From: Pseudomonadales bacterium | GTDB lineage: Bacteria > Pseudomonadota > Gammaproteobacteria > Pseudomonadales > JAHRWD01 | DNA: 64,000 bases | Assembly: GCA_029210125.1 (NCBI GenBank) | Contig: JARGPR010000012.1 | Coordinates: 21,198-85,197 of the forward strand | Direction: 5' to 3' | Shown: in pieces, positions 53,712-63,976 of the stretch | How positions within the stretch are numbered: the first letter of the stretch is position 1 | Layout of the letters: the number at the start of each line of letters is the position of its first letter | The notes under the pieces: model-generated | Told to the model about the DNA's origin: nothing | Seen by the model: the letters and a program-made list of their open reading frames with translations, nothing else | Database searches by the model: none | Made by a program: the position numbers and the translations under genes

Positions 53712-54131
53712 TTAGGCTTCGATTACTTCGTAATCGTGAGTGATCTCTACCCCACCTGCCTGCAACATAATCGATGCAGAGCAGTATTTCTCGGCGGAAA
53801 GTCCAACGGCTCTTTCCACGTGCGCCTCTTTAAGGTTGTGGCCGGTTACAATAAAGTGGATATGAATACGACTAAACACGGAAGGTACAGCGTCCGCACG
53901 CTCTGCTACCAGTTCCGCTACACAATCAGTTACTGCCTGGCGAGATTTCTTCAAGATCAGTATGACATCAATAGAGGAACAACCACCCATGCCCAGCAGC
54001 AACATCTCCATGGGTCGAATCCCCATTTCGCGACCGCCGTTTTCCTTCGGGCCGTCCATCACCACCGAGTGACCACTGCCGGACTCACCTACCATCATAA
54101 GTCCATCGACCCATCGAACTGTTGCTTTCAT
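53712..54131 (-). CDS. OsmC/Ohr-family protein (YhfA type)
   Basis: This 139-aa protein has the OsmC-fold signature KATVRWVDGLMMVGES and GIRPMEMLLLGMGGCSSIDV. The GC residue corresponds to the first catalytic cysteine, and the second is at AEKYCSASIMLQ. Such proteins reduce organic hydroperoxides, although the YhfA branch is uncharacterised. A yhfA-like gene beside and divergent from crp is conserved in enterobacteria and is seen again here, 14 bp after the phosphodiesterase on the same strand. Confidence 0.88.
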   Translation of the reverse strand: MKATVRWVDGLMMVGESGSGHSVVMDGPKENGGREMGIRPMEMLLLGMGGCSSIDVILILKKSRQAVTDCVAELVAERADAVPSVFSRIHIHFIVTGHNLKEAHVERAVGLSAEKYCSASIMLQAGGVEITHDYEVIEA

Positions 54132-54295
54132 GCGGTGCTACCTCTAATTGCTACTTTGTAAACGATCTAGTTTGAGCTTTTTTTGCTAGCCTGCAAGGCT
54201 ATCACATCCGAATGTGCAACGAATACTGGAACTATCGAAATCTCGGACCATACTTACCTATATGTACTGTTTCCCACGACGAGCCTAAAACCAAC

Positions 54296-54922
54296 ATGCA
54301 GATTCAGCCAAAAATTGAAAATCTGGATCAATTTATTAGTCATTGCCATCGGCAACACTTTCCTAAACACAGCACGATTATCAGGGAAGGTGATGCCAGT
54401 GAATCGCTGTATTTTATATTGAGCGGCTCAGTAATCGTTTTAATTGAGAATGAACAAGGTAAGGAGATGATTGTTTCCTACCTTAATAAAAATGATTTTT
54501 TCGGTGAGATGGGCTATTTCAATAAAGATAGTGAAAGAAGTGCGCTAATACGGGCCAAAACTGAATGTGAAATTGCCGAAATCAGCTATTCGAAATTTAG
54601 ATCAATTCGGTCTGAGTACCCCGACATTCAAGATATTATTTCGGCGCAACTGGCAGCTCGGCTTCAAACCACCACCCGGAAAATGACAGACCTCGCTTTT
54701 CTTGATGTAACCGGACGGGTTGCGAGGATATTACTTGATTTGTGCAAGGAACCCGATGCGATGACTCACCCGGACGGTATGCAGATAAAAATTACGCGTC
54801 AGGAGATTGGCCGAATGGTTGGTTGCTCCCGCGAGATGGTTGGAAGAGTGCTCAAAGATCTTGAAGCCCAGGGTTTGTTGTCAGCCAAAGGCAAAACAAT
54901 GGTGGTGTATGGAACCCGTTAA
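54296..54922 (+). CDS. crp: cAMP receptor protein, Crp/Vfr type
   Basis: This 208-aa regulator is read from ATG 54296 ([20 protein letters not shown]), which matches Vfr-type N-termini; an upstream ATG at 54212 gives 28 extra residues. The cAMP pocket is FFGEMGYF with ERSALIRAK and the Thr-rich [13 protein letters not shown]. The C-terminal HTH ([20 protein letters not shown]) is nearly identical to those of Crp and Vfr. It should bind cAMP and activate catabolic and other genes. The following CNBD gene begins inside its last codons. Confidence 0.94.
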   Translation: MQIQPKIENLDQFISHCHRQHFPKHSTIIREGDASESLYFILSGSVIVLIENEQGKEMIVSYLNKNDFFGEMGYFNKDSERSALIRAKTECEIAEISYSKFRSIRSEYPDIQDIISAQLAARLQTTTRKMTDLAFLDVTGRVARILLDLCKEPDAMTHPDGMQIKITRQEIGRMVGCSREMVGRVLKDLEAQGLLSAKGKTMVVYGTR

Positions 54923-55415
54923 TTATACTCCAGATGGTGCGCGACTGGACAAGTTGTTTGAGCTTATTACACACCCCGGTTTTATCGAAGGCGAGTATTG
55001 GTTTAGGCAGGAAGTTGCCGCCAATACTGCGGTGATAAAAAAAGGGGAGCATTCTGAAAAGCTATATTTGGTTTGTTCCGGCAGGTTGAGTGTGCAGGAG
55101 GACCTTGAACTGGCGGATGACCGGCATATAAAGCCTGGTATGGCTGAATTAGCGGATGGTGATGTGTTCGGTGAGCTTGCGTTGTTTGATCAGGAACCCC
55201 ATAGTTGCTCGGTTGTTACCCTTACAGAGGTTGAATTGATCACTATTAACGCTGAAAAGTTATTAAATTTCCTTTCTGAAAATAGCGAAATTGGGTATCC
55301 CATCGTCTTCCAGATGATGCAGCAATTGGCAGGTCGTTTTAGAAAAATCAGTAAAAGAACCGCTGCGCTATTCGCATGGGGGCTTAAAGCTCATGGTATT
55401 GAATCACACCTTTAA
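54909..55415 (+). CDS. Cyclic-nucleotide-binding-domain protein without HTH
   Basis: This 168-aa protein is read from ATG 54909, overlapping the crp end by 14 bp. Residues about 30-140 form a CNBD beta-roll: [51 protein letters not shown]. The phosphate-binding cassette ([14 protein letters not shown]) lacks the usual RSA arginine, so cNMP binding is doubtful. The C-terminus ([20 protein letters not shown]) is helical and has no recognisable HTH. Co-translation with crp suggests a functional link. Role unknown. Confidence 0.8.
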   Translation: MEPVNYTPDGARLDKLFELITHPGFIEGEYWFRQEVAANTAVIKKGEHSEKLYLVCSGRLSVQEDLELADDRHIKPGMAELADGDVFGELALFDQEPHSCSVVTLTEVELITINAEKLLNFLSENSEIGYPIVFQMMQQLAGRFRKISKRTAALFAWGLKAHGIESHL

Positions 55416-55450
55416 TACTTCTTATTTTTATCTGAAGCTCTTAAGCAAGC

Positions 55451-56128
55451 TTAGGGTTCGGCAACATCCTCCAGCGATGCATCCGCGTACGTTGGTTCCT
55501 TAAGCAATTCACGCATCTTTTTTAGCGTAACAAAGGGTGTGTCGACGGATGAACTACCGGCAAGCCAGCCCGGAATTGAACCGCCGGGATTTACCCTTAC
55601 CTGATAGATTACCTGAACCATACCATTGGTCAGTGGCGTAAATACCCACTTGCCCTTTAGTTGAAGCATACGTACGTAACCGGGTTGTTTCGGAGCGACA
55701 TGATCAACCGATCTAAGCTCGATGGTGATGGCTAATGTGTTTGGGTTTTGGTGGTATGAAGCTTTTAGAATGACATCACGGTCTGAAACCGGCCAGGGCG
55801 AAAGCGTAACGCTACGAAGAATCTGTTCATACGGACTGATGGTCTCCAGCACCTGAGTGCCGCCGGAGCGATAGATCCAATCTTTAGTTCGATCACTGTC
55901 CCGGACCAGTGCTACCAAGCTTGAAAGCTTGCTTTTAAGTTCAATAATACCTTTGAATTCGTCAAGCGGAGAGCCATGATTAGAGCGAGTGTACACTCGG
56001 ATACCGGCCTCTGTTTTACGCAGTATCCAGCTAGCTTCGGCATTGTTATGGGGTTCGGCAGATTCTGCAAATATGGGCGTGCTCAGTATGACGACTAATA
56101 CACACCATAGCGCTAGCCGGATTTTCAC
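55451..56128 (-). CDS. START-domain protein, probably periplasmic
   Basis: This 225-aa protein has an N-terminal signal peptide (LALWCVLVVILSTPIFAESA, cleaved after about residue 22). A START lipid-binding domain follows, with WILRKTEAGIRVYTRSNHGS, DSDRTKDWIYR and SPWPVSDRDVILK. The DRT-and-PVSDRD pattern is typical of bacterial START proteins. Such proteins bind hydrophobic ligands, often unknown. Its start overlaps the radA end by 4 bp (ATGA), so the two are co-transcribed on the minus strand. Confidence 0.85.
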   Translation of the reverse strand: MKIRLALWCVLVVILSTPIFAESAEPHNNAEASWILRKTEAGIRVYTRSNHGSPLDEFKGIIELKSKLSSLVALVRDSDRTKDWIYRSGGTQVLETISPYEQILRSVTLSPWPVSDRDVILKASYHQNPNTLAITIELRSVDHVAPKQPGYVRMLQLKGKWVFTPLTNGMVQVIYQVRVNPGGSIPGWLAGSSSVDTPFVTLKKMRELLKEPTYADASLEDVAEP

Positions 56129-57498
56129 TGGATCAGCTCTAGAGCATCGTTAATTCGGACAACACCCACCGCTTCCAGGCCTTTGATGGGTTTTTGCGGC
56201 AGGTTGGCTTTTGGCACAATTGCTTTGGTGAATCCATGTTTTGCAGCTTCCCGCAGTCGCTCCTGACCGCTTGGTACGGGTCGGATCTCACCGGACAAAC
56301 CGAGTTCACCAAAAACAATCATATTTTCAGGCAAGCTCTGGTTTCGAAAGCTTGAGATCATCGCCAAAATCAATGCTAAATCGGCGCTGGTTTCACTGAT
56401 CTTAACGCCACCAACCACGTTGGTGAAAATATCCTGATCCCCCAAAACAAGCCCACCATGGCGCTGCAATATAGCCAGTAACATCGCCAGGCGGTTTTGA
56501 TCTAAACCGACGGCAATACGGCGAGGGTTGCCAAAATTGCTCTCGGCGACTAGGGCTTGGATCTCAACTAGTAGCGGCCGGCTACCTTCCCATGCAGCCA
56601 TCACTAAACTACCGGGGGTGTTCCCTTGCTGTCGATTCAGGAATATCGAACTTGGATTTTTGACCTCTTTTAGACCTGAATCGAGCATCGCAAAAACACC
56701 GAGTTCGTTTACCGCACCAAAGCGGTTTTTCTGTGCTCTTAACATTCTGAAGCGGCTGTCATCAGAGCTTTCTAGCATCACTGAGCAGTCGATCATATGC
56801 TCAAGTACCTTGGGGCCAGCCAGGCTGCCATCCTTGGTGACGTGGCCGACCAAAATGAGAATGGTATTGCTTTGCTTTGCGTAACGGGTCAGATAGGCAG
56901 CGGACTCCCGCACCTGCGATACACTGCCAGGGGCTGACTGAATTTCCGAATGATGTACCACCTGAATCGAGTCGATCACCAGTACTGCAGGTTTATGTTG
57001 CTCTGCATGTTGCACGATGGCTTCGACGGATGTTTCCGCCAGCATCTGCAAATTTTCGCCCTTTAGCCCCAGGCGCTCGGCCCGCATCGCAACCTGATGC
57101 AAAGACTCCTCTCCTGTTACATACAGCGCAGCCATCGATTGACTGAGGTGGCACATCACCTGTAGCAACAGGGTGCTTTTTCCGGCTCCAGGGTGCCCAC
57201 CAATCAAGATGGCGGAACCGGGAACCAGTCCGCCACCCAGTACGCGATCAAACTCGCCGATGGTGGAAGAAATACGCGGCAGTTGCTCCGGCTCTATCTC
57301 ACTGAGCTTTTGAACTGTTGCGGTTTGATTTCCTGCATACCCGCTGTACCCCGGTCGGCCAGTGGCGGCAGCGGCTGGTTCGGTCAGGAAAGTTTCACTT
57401 ACGGTGTTCCAGCTGTTGCACTCCGAGCATTGTCCCTGCCATTTGCTGTGGTCAGCGCCGCATTCAGAGCACAGAAAGATGGTTTTACGTTTGGCCAT
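56125..57498 (-). CDS. radA: DNA repair protein RadA (Sms)
   Basis: This 457-aa protein has a C4 zinc finger CSECGADHSKWQGQCSECN (about 10-28), a RecA-like ATPase with Walker A IGGHPGAGKSTLLLQ (near 98), the RadA-specific KNRFG loop (AQKNRFGAVNELGVF), and a Lon-type C-terminal domain. It helps branch migration of recombination intermediates. It is downstream of alr on the same strand with a 24-bp gap and overlaps the START gene. Confidence 0.95.
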   Translation of the reverse strand: MAKRKTIFLCSECGADHSKWQGQCSECNSWNTVSETFLTEPAAAATGRPGYSGYAGNQTATVQKLSEIEPEQLPRISSTIGEFDRVLGGGLVPGSAILIGGHPGAGKSTLLLQVMCHLSQSMAALYVTGEESLHQVAMRAERLGLKGENLQMLAETSVEAIVQHAEQHKPAVLVIDSIQVVHHSEIQSAPGSVSQVRESAAYLTRYAKQSNTILILVGHVTKDGSLAGPKVLEHMIDCSVMLESSDDSRFRMLRAQKNRFGAVNELGVFAMLDSGLKEVKNPSSIFLNRQQGNTPGSLVMAAWEGSRPLLVEIQALVAESNFGNPRRIAVGLDQNRLAMLLAILQRHGGLVLGDQDIFTNVVGGVKISETSADLALILAMISSFRNQSLPENMIVFGELGLSGEIRPVPSGQERLREAAKHGFTKAIVPKANLPQKPIKGLEAVGVVRINDALELIQ

Positions 57499-57522
57499 AA
57501 GCTGAACTACTAAGAATGGTGA

Positions 57523-58599
57523 TTAGTTTTTGTAGCTGATCGCTACGCGCTGGGTCAAGCCGCACAATAGTTGATAGGGGATCGCGTTGCAGCGTCGGGC
57601 AATCTCTTCAACCGGTAGTTCAGCTCCCCAAAGGGTCGCGGTATCGCCGAATTGTATTTCGGGGTGATCGGTCAAATCTACGCAGATCATATCCATAGAA
57701 ACCCGACCGGCCAGCTTAACCCTATTGCCTTTGATCAGAACTGGAGTGCCTGAGGGTGCATGGCGTGGGTATCCGTCACCGTAACCTACCGCAATCACAC
57801 CAATTTTAGATTCACGTTGTGCTACCCAGCTTGCACCATAACCGACTGACTCGCCGCATTGAATGGTTTTAATGGAGATGATTTTGGACTGGAATAGCAT
57901 TGCGGCCTGTAACTGGTGATTCGCCCCAATCTGATCGGCGAAGGGTGATACTCCATAAAGCATCAGCCCTGGTCTCACCCAATTTTCATGGGTTTGGGGC
58001 CAAGCAATGATCGCCGCAGAAGCGGCAATACTTAGGTCGATATCAAAGGCCTTGGTTGCCGCTTGAAATGCCGCATGTTGTTTCGGCGTAAGTGGGTTGT
58101 CGGTTTCATCCGAGCAGGCTAGATGGGTCATTGCCCGAATCGCTCTTGTATTGCCGGACTGTTGTAGCTGTTGGTATACCGCCTTAAATTGAGTAGGTTC
58201 AAAACCAAGCCGATGCATGCCGGTATCGAGCTTTATCCAAATTGAAGGCGGTTGTTTAAAGGAATGTTCGCAGATTTGATCAAGCTGAAGTGGGTGATGA
58301 ATGACGGTTTCCAGATCGTACCTTTCGATTTGCGCCAATTCGGAGCTATCAAAAAAACCTTCAAGCAGCAAAATGCCGATCTCTATTCCAGCTTTTCTTA
58401 GTTGAATGGCCTCTTCAATGCAGGCAACGCCAAGCAGATCAGCGGTATTTAGGCTGCGGGCGACTTCGATAATTCCGTGGCCATAGCCATCGGCTTTAAC
58501 CACCGCGATGATTTTACGCCCAGGGGCGAATTCTCGAACACGTTGTAAGTTGTGGCGCAGTGCCGTCAGATCGATAGATGCGGTTGCCGAGCGGGCCAT
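57523..58599 (-). CDS. alr: Alanine racemase
   Basis: This 358-aa PLP enzyme has the cofactor lysine in VVKADGYGHGI (about 33-43), the catalytic Tyr in GESVGYGASW near 250, and an N-terminal TIM barrel followed by a beta domain (CVDLTDHPEIQFGD). It makes D-alanine for peptidoglycan. The gene begins directly at the end of dnaB, sharing one base. This dnaB-alr-radA run is typical of Pseudomonas-like genomes. Confidence 0.95.
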   Translation of the reverse strand: MARSATASIDLTALRHNLQRVREFAPGRKIIAVVKADGYGHGIIEVARSLNTADLLGVACIEEAIQLRKAGIEIGILLLEGFFDSSELAQIERYDLETVIHHPLQLDQICEHSFKQPPSIWIKLDTGMHRLGFEPTQFKAVYQQLQQSGNTRAIRAMTHLACSDETDNPLTPKQHAAFQAATKAFDIDLSIAASAAIIAWPQTHENWVRPGLMLYGVSPFADQIGANHQLQAAMLFQSKIISIKTIQCGESVGYGASWVAQRESKIGVIAVGYGDGYPRHAPSGTPVLIKGNRVKLAGRVSMDMICVDLTDHPEIQFGDTATLWGAELPVEEIARRCNAIPYQLLCGLTQRVAISYKN

Positions 58600-59990
58600 T
58601 AAAAAGACTCGTAGCTATCCTGCGCAAGATTGTCGAATCGAGTATATTTTCCGTTGAAGGCCAGATTAATCGTTCCAATTGGTCCATTCCGTTGCTTGCC
58701 GATGATGATCTCAGCCCGACCTCGGTCGGGTGTTTCTTCGTTGTACACTTCATCCCGGTAGATGAACATAATGACATCTGCATCCTGCTCAATGGCCCCT
58801 GATTCCCTTAGGTCGGACATAATGGGGCGTTTGTTGGGTCGTTGCTCAAGACTTCGATTGAGCTGGGAGAGCGCGATGATTGGGCACTCAAACTCTTTGG
58901 CCAGTGCTTTTAATGAACGCGAGATTTCGGAAATCTCACCAACCCGGTTTTCACTTGAACCGGCGATACGCATCAACTGTAGATAGTCGATTGCGATTAA
59001 CCCTAGTTTGCCATGTTCGCGAACGATCCGACGGGCCCTTGAGCGCATATCGGTGGGGGTCAGTGCTGGTGTGTCGTCGATAAAGAGTAGCTTTTCATGT
59101 AGTAAATTGATCGCGGAGGTTAGCCTGGGCCAGTCATCATCGGTTAATTGGCCGGTACGGACTTTTCCCTGATCGATGCGACCAAGGGACGCCAGCATCC
59201 GCATCATCAATGAGTCGCCGGGCATCTCCATGCTGAATACAAGAACAGGCTGATCGCCGCCGATTACTGCAGATTCCACCAGATTCATCGCCAGGGTGGT
59301 TTTTCCCATGGAGGGCCGGCCAGCAACGATGACCAGGTCGGAGGGTTGTAAACCGCTGGTGATATTGTCGAGGTCGCTAAAACCGGTGGATAAACCAGTG
59401 ATGCCACCACCGGACTGGGAGAGCTCATCGATGCGGTTGACGGCCTTGGAGAGCAATTCTTTGACCCCCATCGGTTCGCCGGTTTTAGGCCTTGCTTCGG
59501 CAATTTGAAACACTTTGCGCTCGGCATCATCCAGTAGCTCGTGACCTGCTCTGCCTTCCGGATTAAAACAGCTGTCGGCAATTTCGTGGGAAACGTGGAT
59601 TAACTGCCGTAATGTCGCTCGTTCATGAACGATGGTTGCGTAGGCTTTAATATTGGATGCGGTGGGGGTGTTGTTGGCCAATTCGCTAAGGTAGGCGAGC
59701 CCGCCGACGGCATCCAGTTGCTTGAGATTATCCAGTGCCTCGGAGAGCGTCACCACATCCATGGGCTCATTCTTTTCAGTCAGGGTTTCCATTGCCTGGA
59801 AAATCAGTCGGTGATCTTTGCGGTAAAAATCCGCTGCCGACACAAGATTAGAGACGGTATCCCAGCAGCTATTGTCGAGCATCAGGCCACCCAGCACCGA
59901 TTGTTCTCCATCAATAGAGTGGGGAGGTACTTTCAACGATACCGGATTTTCCAGTATGTCAGGTGGTGGCGGATAGGATTCAGGCATCAA
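58599..59990 (-). CDS. dnaB: Replicative DNA helicase DnaB
   Basis: This 463-aa hexameric helicase has the N-terminal DnaB domain (HSIDGEQSVLGGLMLDNSCW) that meets primase, and the ATPase domain with Walker A AGRPSMGKTTLAMNL (near 225). Walker B-type LIAIDYLQLM and the loop SQLNRSLEQRPNKRP follow. It unwinds DNA at the fork. It lies 150 bp downstream of rplI on the same strand, but an intrinsic terminator separates them, so it likely has its own promoter. Confidence 0.96.
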   Translation of the reverse strand: MMPESYPPPPDILENPVSLKVPPHSIDGEQSVLGGLMLDNSCWDTVSNLVSAADFYRKDHRLIFQAMETLTEKNEPMDVVTLSEALDNLKQLDAVGGLAYLSELANNTPTASNIKAYATIVHERATLRQLIHVSHEIADSCFNPEGRAGHELLDDAERKVFQIAEARPKTGEPMGVKELLSKAVNRIDELSQSGGGITGLSTGFSDLDNITSGLQPSDLVIVAGRPSMGKTTLAMNLVESAVIGGDQPVLVFSMEMPGDSLMMRMLASLGRIDQGKVRTGQLTDDDWPRLTSAINLLHEKLLFIDDTPALTPTDMRSRARRIVREHGKLGLIAIDYLQLMRIAGSSENRVGEISEISRSLKALAKEFECPIIALSQLNRSLEQRPNKRPIMSDLRESGAIEQDADVIMFIYRDEVYNEETPDRGRAEIIIGKQRNGPIGTINLAFNGKYTRFDNLAQDSYESF

Positions 59991-60010
59991 CTTTTCAGTT
60001 TATTTGATTC

Positions 60011-60052
60011 AAAAAAAAACGTCGGTCACCACGAAATACGCAGCAACCGACG
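60011..60052 (-). terminator. Intrinsic terminator of the rpsF-rplI operon
   Basis: On the minus strand CGTCGGT (60052-60046) pairs with ACCGACG (60026-60020) and runs into nine T residues (60019-60011). It is about 90 bp after the rplI stop and before the dnaB start. Confidence 0.85.
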
Positions 60053-60140
60053 CTCGATTCTCCATTGATCAATCAGTAAAAGCAACCGACATTAACCAGC
60101 CGGCCCAAATTGATCCAGGAGCTATTTTTTTGGCAGGTTA

Positions 60141-60593
60141 TTACTGCTCTTCAGCAACAACAACAAGCTTGGCGGCTACAATCACTTCCTGATGAAGCTG
60201 GACATCGATAAGGTATTCGCCAGTAGAGCGCAGTGTGCCCTCTGGAAGGCGGATTTCGCTTTTGCTGACTTTCACTCCAGCTGCGGTGATGGCATCTGCA
60301 ATGTCGCGGGTCCCGATAGAGCCAAATAGCTTGCCTTCGTCGCCGGCTAGAGAAGTGATGGTCACTTCCAGTTTGGCGATATCGTTCGCGCGGGTTTCGG
60401 CGATATCTTTGTTCTCTTTGGCGACACGCTCGAGTTCTGCGCGGCGGGTATCGAAATCAGCGATGTTTTCTTTGGTTGCTGGAATAGCTTTGCCTTGAGG
60501 AATCAAAAAGTTACGGCCGAATCCAGGCTTAACTGAGACAGTTGAACCAAGGTCACCAAGTTTTCCAGAGTTTTCAAGTAATATGACTTTCAT
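60141..60593 (-). CDS. rplI: Ribosomal protein bL9
   Basis: This 150-aa protein begins [17 protein letters not shown] with the L9 signature [21 protein letters not shown] central helix and C-terminal rRNA-binding domain ([20 protein letters not shown]) follow. Length is normal. It is the last gene of the rpsF-rpsR-DUF2232-rplI operon. Confidence 0.97.
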   Translation of the reverse strand: MKVILLENSGKLGDLGSTVSVKPGFGRNFLIPQGKAIPATKENIADFDTRRAELERVAKENKDIAETRANDIAKLEVTITSLAGDEGKLFGSIGTRDIADAITAAGVKVSKSEIRLPEGTLRSTGEYLIDVQLHQEVIVAAKLVVVAEEQ

Positions 60594-60717
60594 TCTAATC
60601 TACCTTTCAGGAGTAGGTTTTAACAATATTGACTGACAGAACCTTCGTTGGTTGACCAGCCCTGTAATCTTTTCCGTTTTGATGTTTCGTCTGTCTAAAG
60701 CTTTGTTAATAGGTATA

Positions 60718-61584
60718 TCAAGGCTGTGTCGTTGTGCGTACCTTCGACCGAAAATCGATGATGCTATCAAACATGGCGACAAGTACCAAAGTTGTATACA
60801 TATATGGCATAGCCATTATCAGTAGCACGTACAGCCCTACAAGCCAGGGGCGACCAAGACCCTTTTTATGTACAAGCCCGTGCGCCAATGCTAATCCTGA
60901 CAAGGCGTACGGTACAGTTATGAGCGGTATCCAGCCCGATATTGCGGGGGTTACTGCGCCGCCTAATATCACGATAACAACCAGAATTAGCGTTATTTTA
61001 TTGGGTATGCGCAACCCATGAAATTCCTGTTGGAATCCACCAGGGTTGTATAGTGCGCTTTGCCAGTAACGGGCTAGCATCAAGCTGATGAGCATGAAGA
61101 TGACATGCGCTGCCGCCGCCATGCTAATCATCAGTTGCTTTAAAAACAGCTCAATCTGTTGTTCGTCGAGCTGTTTAAGCTGTTCCATGTTCATGTCGGC
61201 GATTAACTGGCCGCCAGCATGAACTAACTCCTGGATAATTTCTGGTACCAGCCACTGCAGCGCATAGCCACAAATAAAGCCTAATACGAGTGATACGACG
61301 AGGCTATTTACCCACGATACAGAGGAGCGCAGTGTGCCCGCCAAGACCGTCGTTCCAGCAAGTACTAGCAGAGGCGTAGGGTCAGAGGCTGCTATCATCC
61401 AGCCCAGTGCTGGCAAAATCGCCCAGCTAAAAACTACTATGCCCTGCGATAAACCTTTACGGAGAATGGTTAGCCCAACCACCGCTGCGCCAACAATAAA
61501 TAATAGAGGTAGTGATGTACAAATCAGCGCAGCGAGAATGGATTCTCTTCTGCCCCGCATTGTAAATTCCGCCAATGCCTTCAT
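60718..61584 (-). CDS. DUF2232-family membrane protein
   Basis: This 288-aa polytopic inner-membrane protein has about eight hydrophobic segments. It opens MKALAEFTMRGRRESILAALICTSLP and has a soluble loop NMEQLKQLDEQQIELFLKQL near 135-150. Genes of this family regularly sit between rpsR and rplI in gammaproteobacteria, as here, but their function is unknown. A role tied to envelope or cell shape is often guessed, without proof. The operon context is clear: 58 bp after rpsR and 124 bp before rplI. Confidence 0.85.
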   Translation of the reverse strand: MKALAEFTMRGRRESILAALICTSLPLLFIVGAAVVGLTILRKGLSQGIVVFSWAILPALGWMIAASDPTPLLVLAGTTVLAGTLRSSVSWVNSLVVSLVLGFICGYALQWLVPEIIQELVHAGGQLIADMNMEQLKQLDEQQIELFLKQLMISMAAAAHVIFMLISLMLARYWQSALYNPGGFQQEFHGLRIPNKITLILVVIVILGGAVTPAISGWIPLITVPYALSGLALAHGLVHKKGLGRPWLVGLYVLLIMAMPYMYTTLVLVAMFDSIIDFRSKVRTTTQP

Positions 61585-61642
61585 TGTATTCTCCGTTCTA
61601 ACTTCATTTCCCTGATCAAATCAGAGGGAAATAATAAAACGG

Positions 61643-61870
61643 TTATTTATGCTGATCTGTATAGGGCACGAGCGCCAGGTAACGAGCTCTTTTTACCGCA
61701 GTAGCCAATTGCCGCTGGTATTTGGCTTTGGTGCCTGTAATTCGGCTTGGAACAATCTTGCCGGTTTCTGTGATGTAGGCTTTTAATGTTTCCAGATCTT
61801 TGTAGTCAATTTCTTTAACGCCTTCGGCGGTGAAACGACAAAATTTACGGCGTCTAAAATAACGAGCCAT
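61643..61870 (-). CDS. rpsR: Ribosomal protein bS18
   Basis: This 75-aa protein begins [17 protein letters not shown] and has the S18 signature [19 protein letters not shown], with [20 protein letters not shown] after it. It binds S6 and 16S rRNA at the platform. It is preceded by rpsF by 67 bp. Confidence 0.97.
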   Translation of the reverse strand: MARYFRRRKFCRFTAEGVKEIDYKDLETLKAYITETGKIVPSRITGTKAKYQRQLATAVKRARYLALVPYTDQHK

Positions 61871-61937
61871 GGTCTAATCTCCTGGGCTTAACGGTATGGG
61901 GTATGGGTAGCGAAACGGGTATAAAGAGCCTGTGCCC

Positions 61938-62369
61938 TTACTCAGCTTCGGTTGTTTCGCTATCGTCAGATTCGGTGGTTGTTTCCGCAGCAGGTTCTGA
62001 TGGAGCTGCTTCGTTATCGGAGCGACTATCTCTACTGTCGCGGCTATCCGACTCTGCTTTCATGATGTGTGACTCTTCGGTCACAGGGCCGTCGCGACGG
62101 ATTACCAGGTTACGAATCACTGCGTCGTTAAAGCGGAAACCTGTAGAGAGCTCTTCCATTGCTTCTTCACCACATTCGATGTTCATCAGAATGTAGTGTG
62201 CTTTATGGATTTTGTTGATGGGATATGCAAGCTGACGTCGCCCCCAATCTTCCAGGCGGTGAATTTTTCCGCTGCTATCTTCGATCGCTTTAGTGTAACG
62301 CTCGACCATTGCAGGGACTTGCGGGCTTTGATCCGGGTGGACCAAAAATACGATTTCGTAATGTCTCAT
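61938..62369 (-). CDS. rpsF: Ribosomal protein bS6
   Basis: This 143-aa protein begins [19 protein letters not shown] and carries [16 protein letters not shown]. The C-terminus from about residue 105 is a Glu/Asp/Ser/Thr-rich acidic tail, longer than in E. coli after glutamylation-type ends are ignored. It is the first gene of the operon, with a strong minus-strand ribosome site AAGGAG before its ATG. Confidence 0.96.
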   Translation of the reverse strand: MRHYEIVFLVHPDQSPQVPAMVERYTKAIEDSSGKIHRLEDWGRRQLAYPINKIHKAHYILMNIECGEEAMEELSTGFRFNDAVIRNLVIRRDGPVTEESHIMKAESDSRDSRDSRSDNEAAPSEPAAETTTESDDSETTEAE

Positions 62370-62692
62370 TTGGACTCCTTACGAGTTGTAGCCTCGCTAA
62401 CACCTATCCACTTCATATTGGTATGAACTGGACGTTTAGTATTAGCTAAGGCAAGGAGAAAAACGGTAACCTTGTCAGGTCAAGTTTATCTGTTAAAAAG
62501 GCGCGAAATCATAAGGGATTGAATCGCTAATTGCAAGCGCGAATTGAGCGCAGGCGGCAGCTTGCTGCTCTGCGGTAATTAATATGGCAGCCCTTATCAT
62601 GTTGCGGGTCTTGAGCGAGGCTTGTGTTTGGTCGATTATGTTGTATGGTTTGCCGCCTTAATTTAAAGCGACAGTTATACAGAAGAGTATTT

Positions 62693-63892
62693 ATGGTTAG
62701 CGTGAGTGAGTCAATGGCGATTATTCGTCGCGGTGCGGACGAAATTATTAGAGAGGAGGAGCTGGTCGAGCGCCTGGAGTCCGGTAAAAAGCTCAGGGTA
62801 AAAGCTGGATTTGATCCTACCGCGCCAGACCTTCATCTCGGGCACACCGTGTTATTAAATAAGCTGCGACAATTTCAGGAGCTTGGGCATGAAGTGTTGT
62901 TCCTGATTGGCGACTTCACAGGCATGATCGGCGATCCAACAGGGAAAAATGTTACCCGCAAGGCGCTTACCAAAGAGCAGGTAGCTGAAAATGCTAAATC
63001 CTACGAGCGACAGGTATATAAGGTATTAGATTCAGCAAAGACCACTGTGGTGTTTAACTCTGAATGGTTGGCGGACTTCAGCGCAGCTGATCTAATTCAG
63101 TTGGCGGCGAAGCACACCGTAGCGCGAATGCTTGAGCGAGACGATTTCAGTAAACGCTATAAGGGCGAAAAGCCCATCGCGATTCACGAGTTTCTCTACC
63201 CGTTAATTCAGGGCTACGATTCGGTTGCGTTAGAGGCGGATGTTGAGTTGGGTGGCACGGATCAGAAGTTCAACCTTTTAGTGGGGCGTGAGTTGCAAAA
63301 GCAGTACGGCCAAAGACCCCAGGTTATTTTGACTATGCCTATATTAGAAGGGCTGGATGGCGTTCAAAAAATGTCGAAGTCACTTGATAACTACATAGGC
63401 GTTGATGACGCGCCTGATCAGATGTTTGGGAAGCTGATGTCGATTTCCGACGAATTGATGTGGCGCTACTTTGAGTTATTGAGTTTTCGCTCGGCTGAAG
63501 AGATTGCGGGTTTCAAGGTCGATGTCGGAGGCGGGACAAACCCTCGAGATATAAAATTCTTGCTGGCTAAGGAGTTGATAGCTCGATTTCATGATGAGGC
63601 TGCTGCTGAGTCTGCGCACCAGGCCTTTATTGCTCGATTCCAGAAAGGTGCGATTCCGGATGATCTCGATGAATTGGACTTGGTTGCTCCGGATGGCGCC
63701 TTGCCAATTGCTAACCTACTAAAAGAAGCGGGTCTGGTTGCGAGTACCTCTGATGCCCATCGGATGCTCAAGCAGGGTGCAGTTAAGGTAGACGGTAAAA
63801 AAGTCGTTGATCGAAAGTTAGCCGTGGGCTCTGGTACTGATGCGGTTTATCAGGTGGGAAAGCGCAGGATCGCAAGGGTTCGGGTGAGTTAA
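62693..63892 (+). CDS. tyrS: Tyrosyl-tRNA synthetase
   Basis: This 399-aa protein is read from ATG 62693 behind AGAAGAG; the longer frame from 62624 has an unlike N-terminus. The HIGH-type motif is in LHLGHTVL (near 45), KMSKS in [14 protein letters not shown] near 230, and an S4 RNA-binding domain closes the protein ([19 protein letters not shown]). It attaches tyrosine to tRNA-Tyr. Length and the KMSKS form fit the TyrZ-like group (about 399 aa) seen upstream of an rRNA operon in Pseudomonas. Confidence 0.95.
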   Translation: MVSVSESMAIIRRGADEIIREEELVERLESGKKLRVKAGFDPTAPDLHLGHTVLLNKLRQFQELGHEVLFLIGDFTGMIGDPTGKNVTRKALTKEQVAENAKSYERQVYKVLDSAKTTVVFNSEWLADFSAADLIQLAAKHTVARMLERDDFSKRYKGEKPIAIHEFLYPLIQGYDSVALEADVELGGTDQKFNLLVGRELQKQYGQRPQVILTMPILEGLDGVQKMSKSLDNYIGVDDAPDQMFGKLMSISDELMWRYFELLSFRSAEEIAGFKVDVGGGTNPRDIKFLLAKELIARFHDEAAAESAHQAFIARFQKGAIPDDLDELDLVAPDGALPIANLLKEAGLVASTSDAHRMLKQGAVKVDGKKVVDRKLAVGSGTDAVYQVGKRRIARVRVS

Positions 63893-63948
63893 TAAAAGGT
63901 TAAGATCGAGTCATTTCGAATTAAACTAAAAAAGAATTCAAAAATGTG

Positions 63949-63976
63949 TTGCGCGGTTGGAATGAATGCGTATAAT
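63949..63976 (+). promoter_or_regulatory. Probable rRNA operon promoter
   Basis: TTGCGC at 63949-63954 and TATAAT at 63971-63976 are 16 bp apart. An A/T-rich stretch upstream (63911-63945) looks like an UP element, and a GC-rich discriminator (CGCCGCC) follows the -10 box. In Pseudomonas-like genomes this arrangement behind tyrS leads into an rRNA operon. The 16S gene itself would start beyond the window. Confidence 0.6.
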
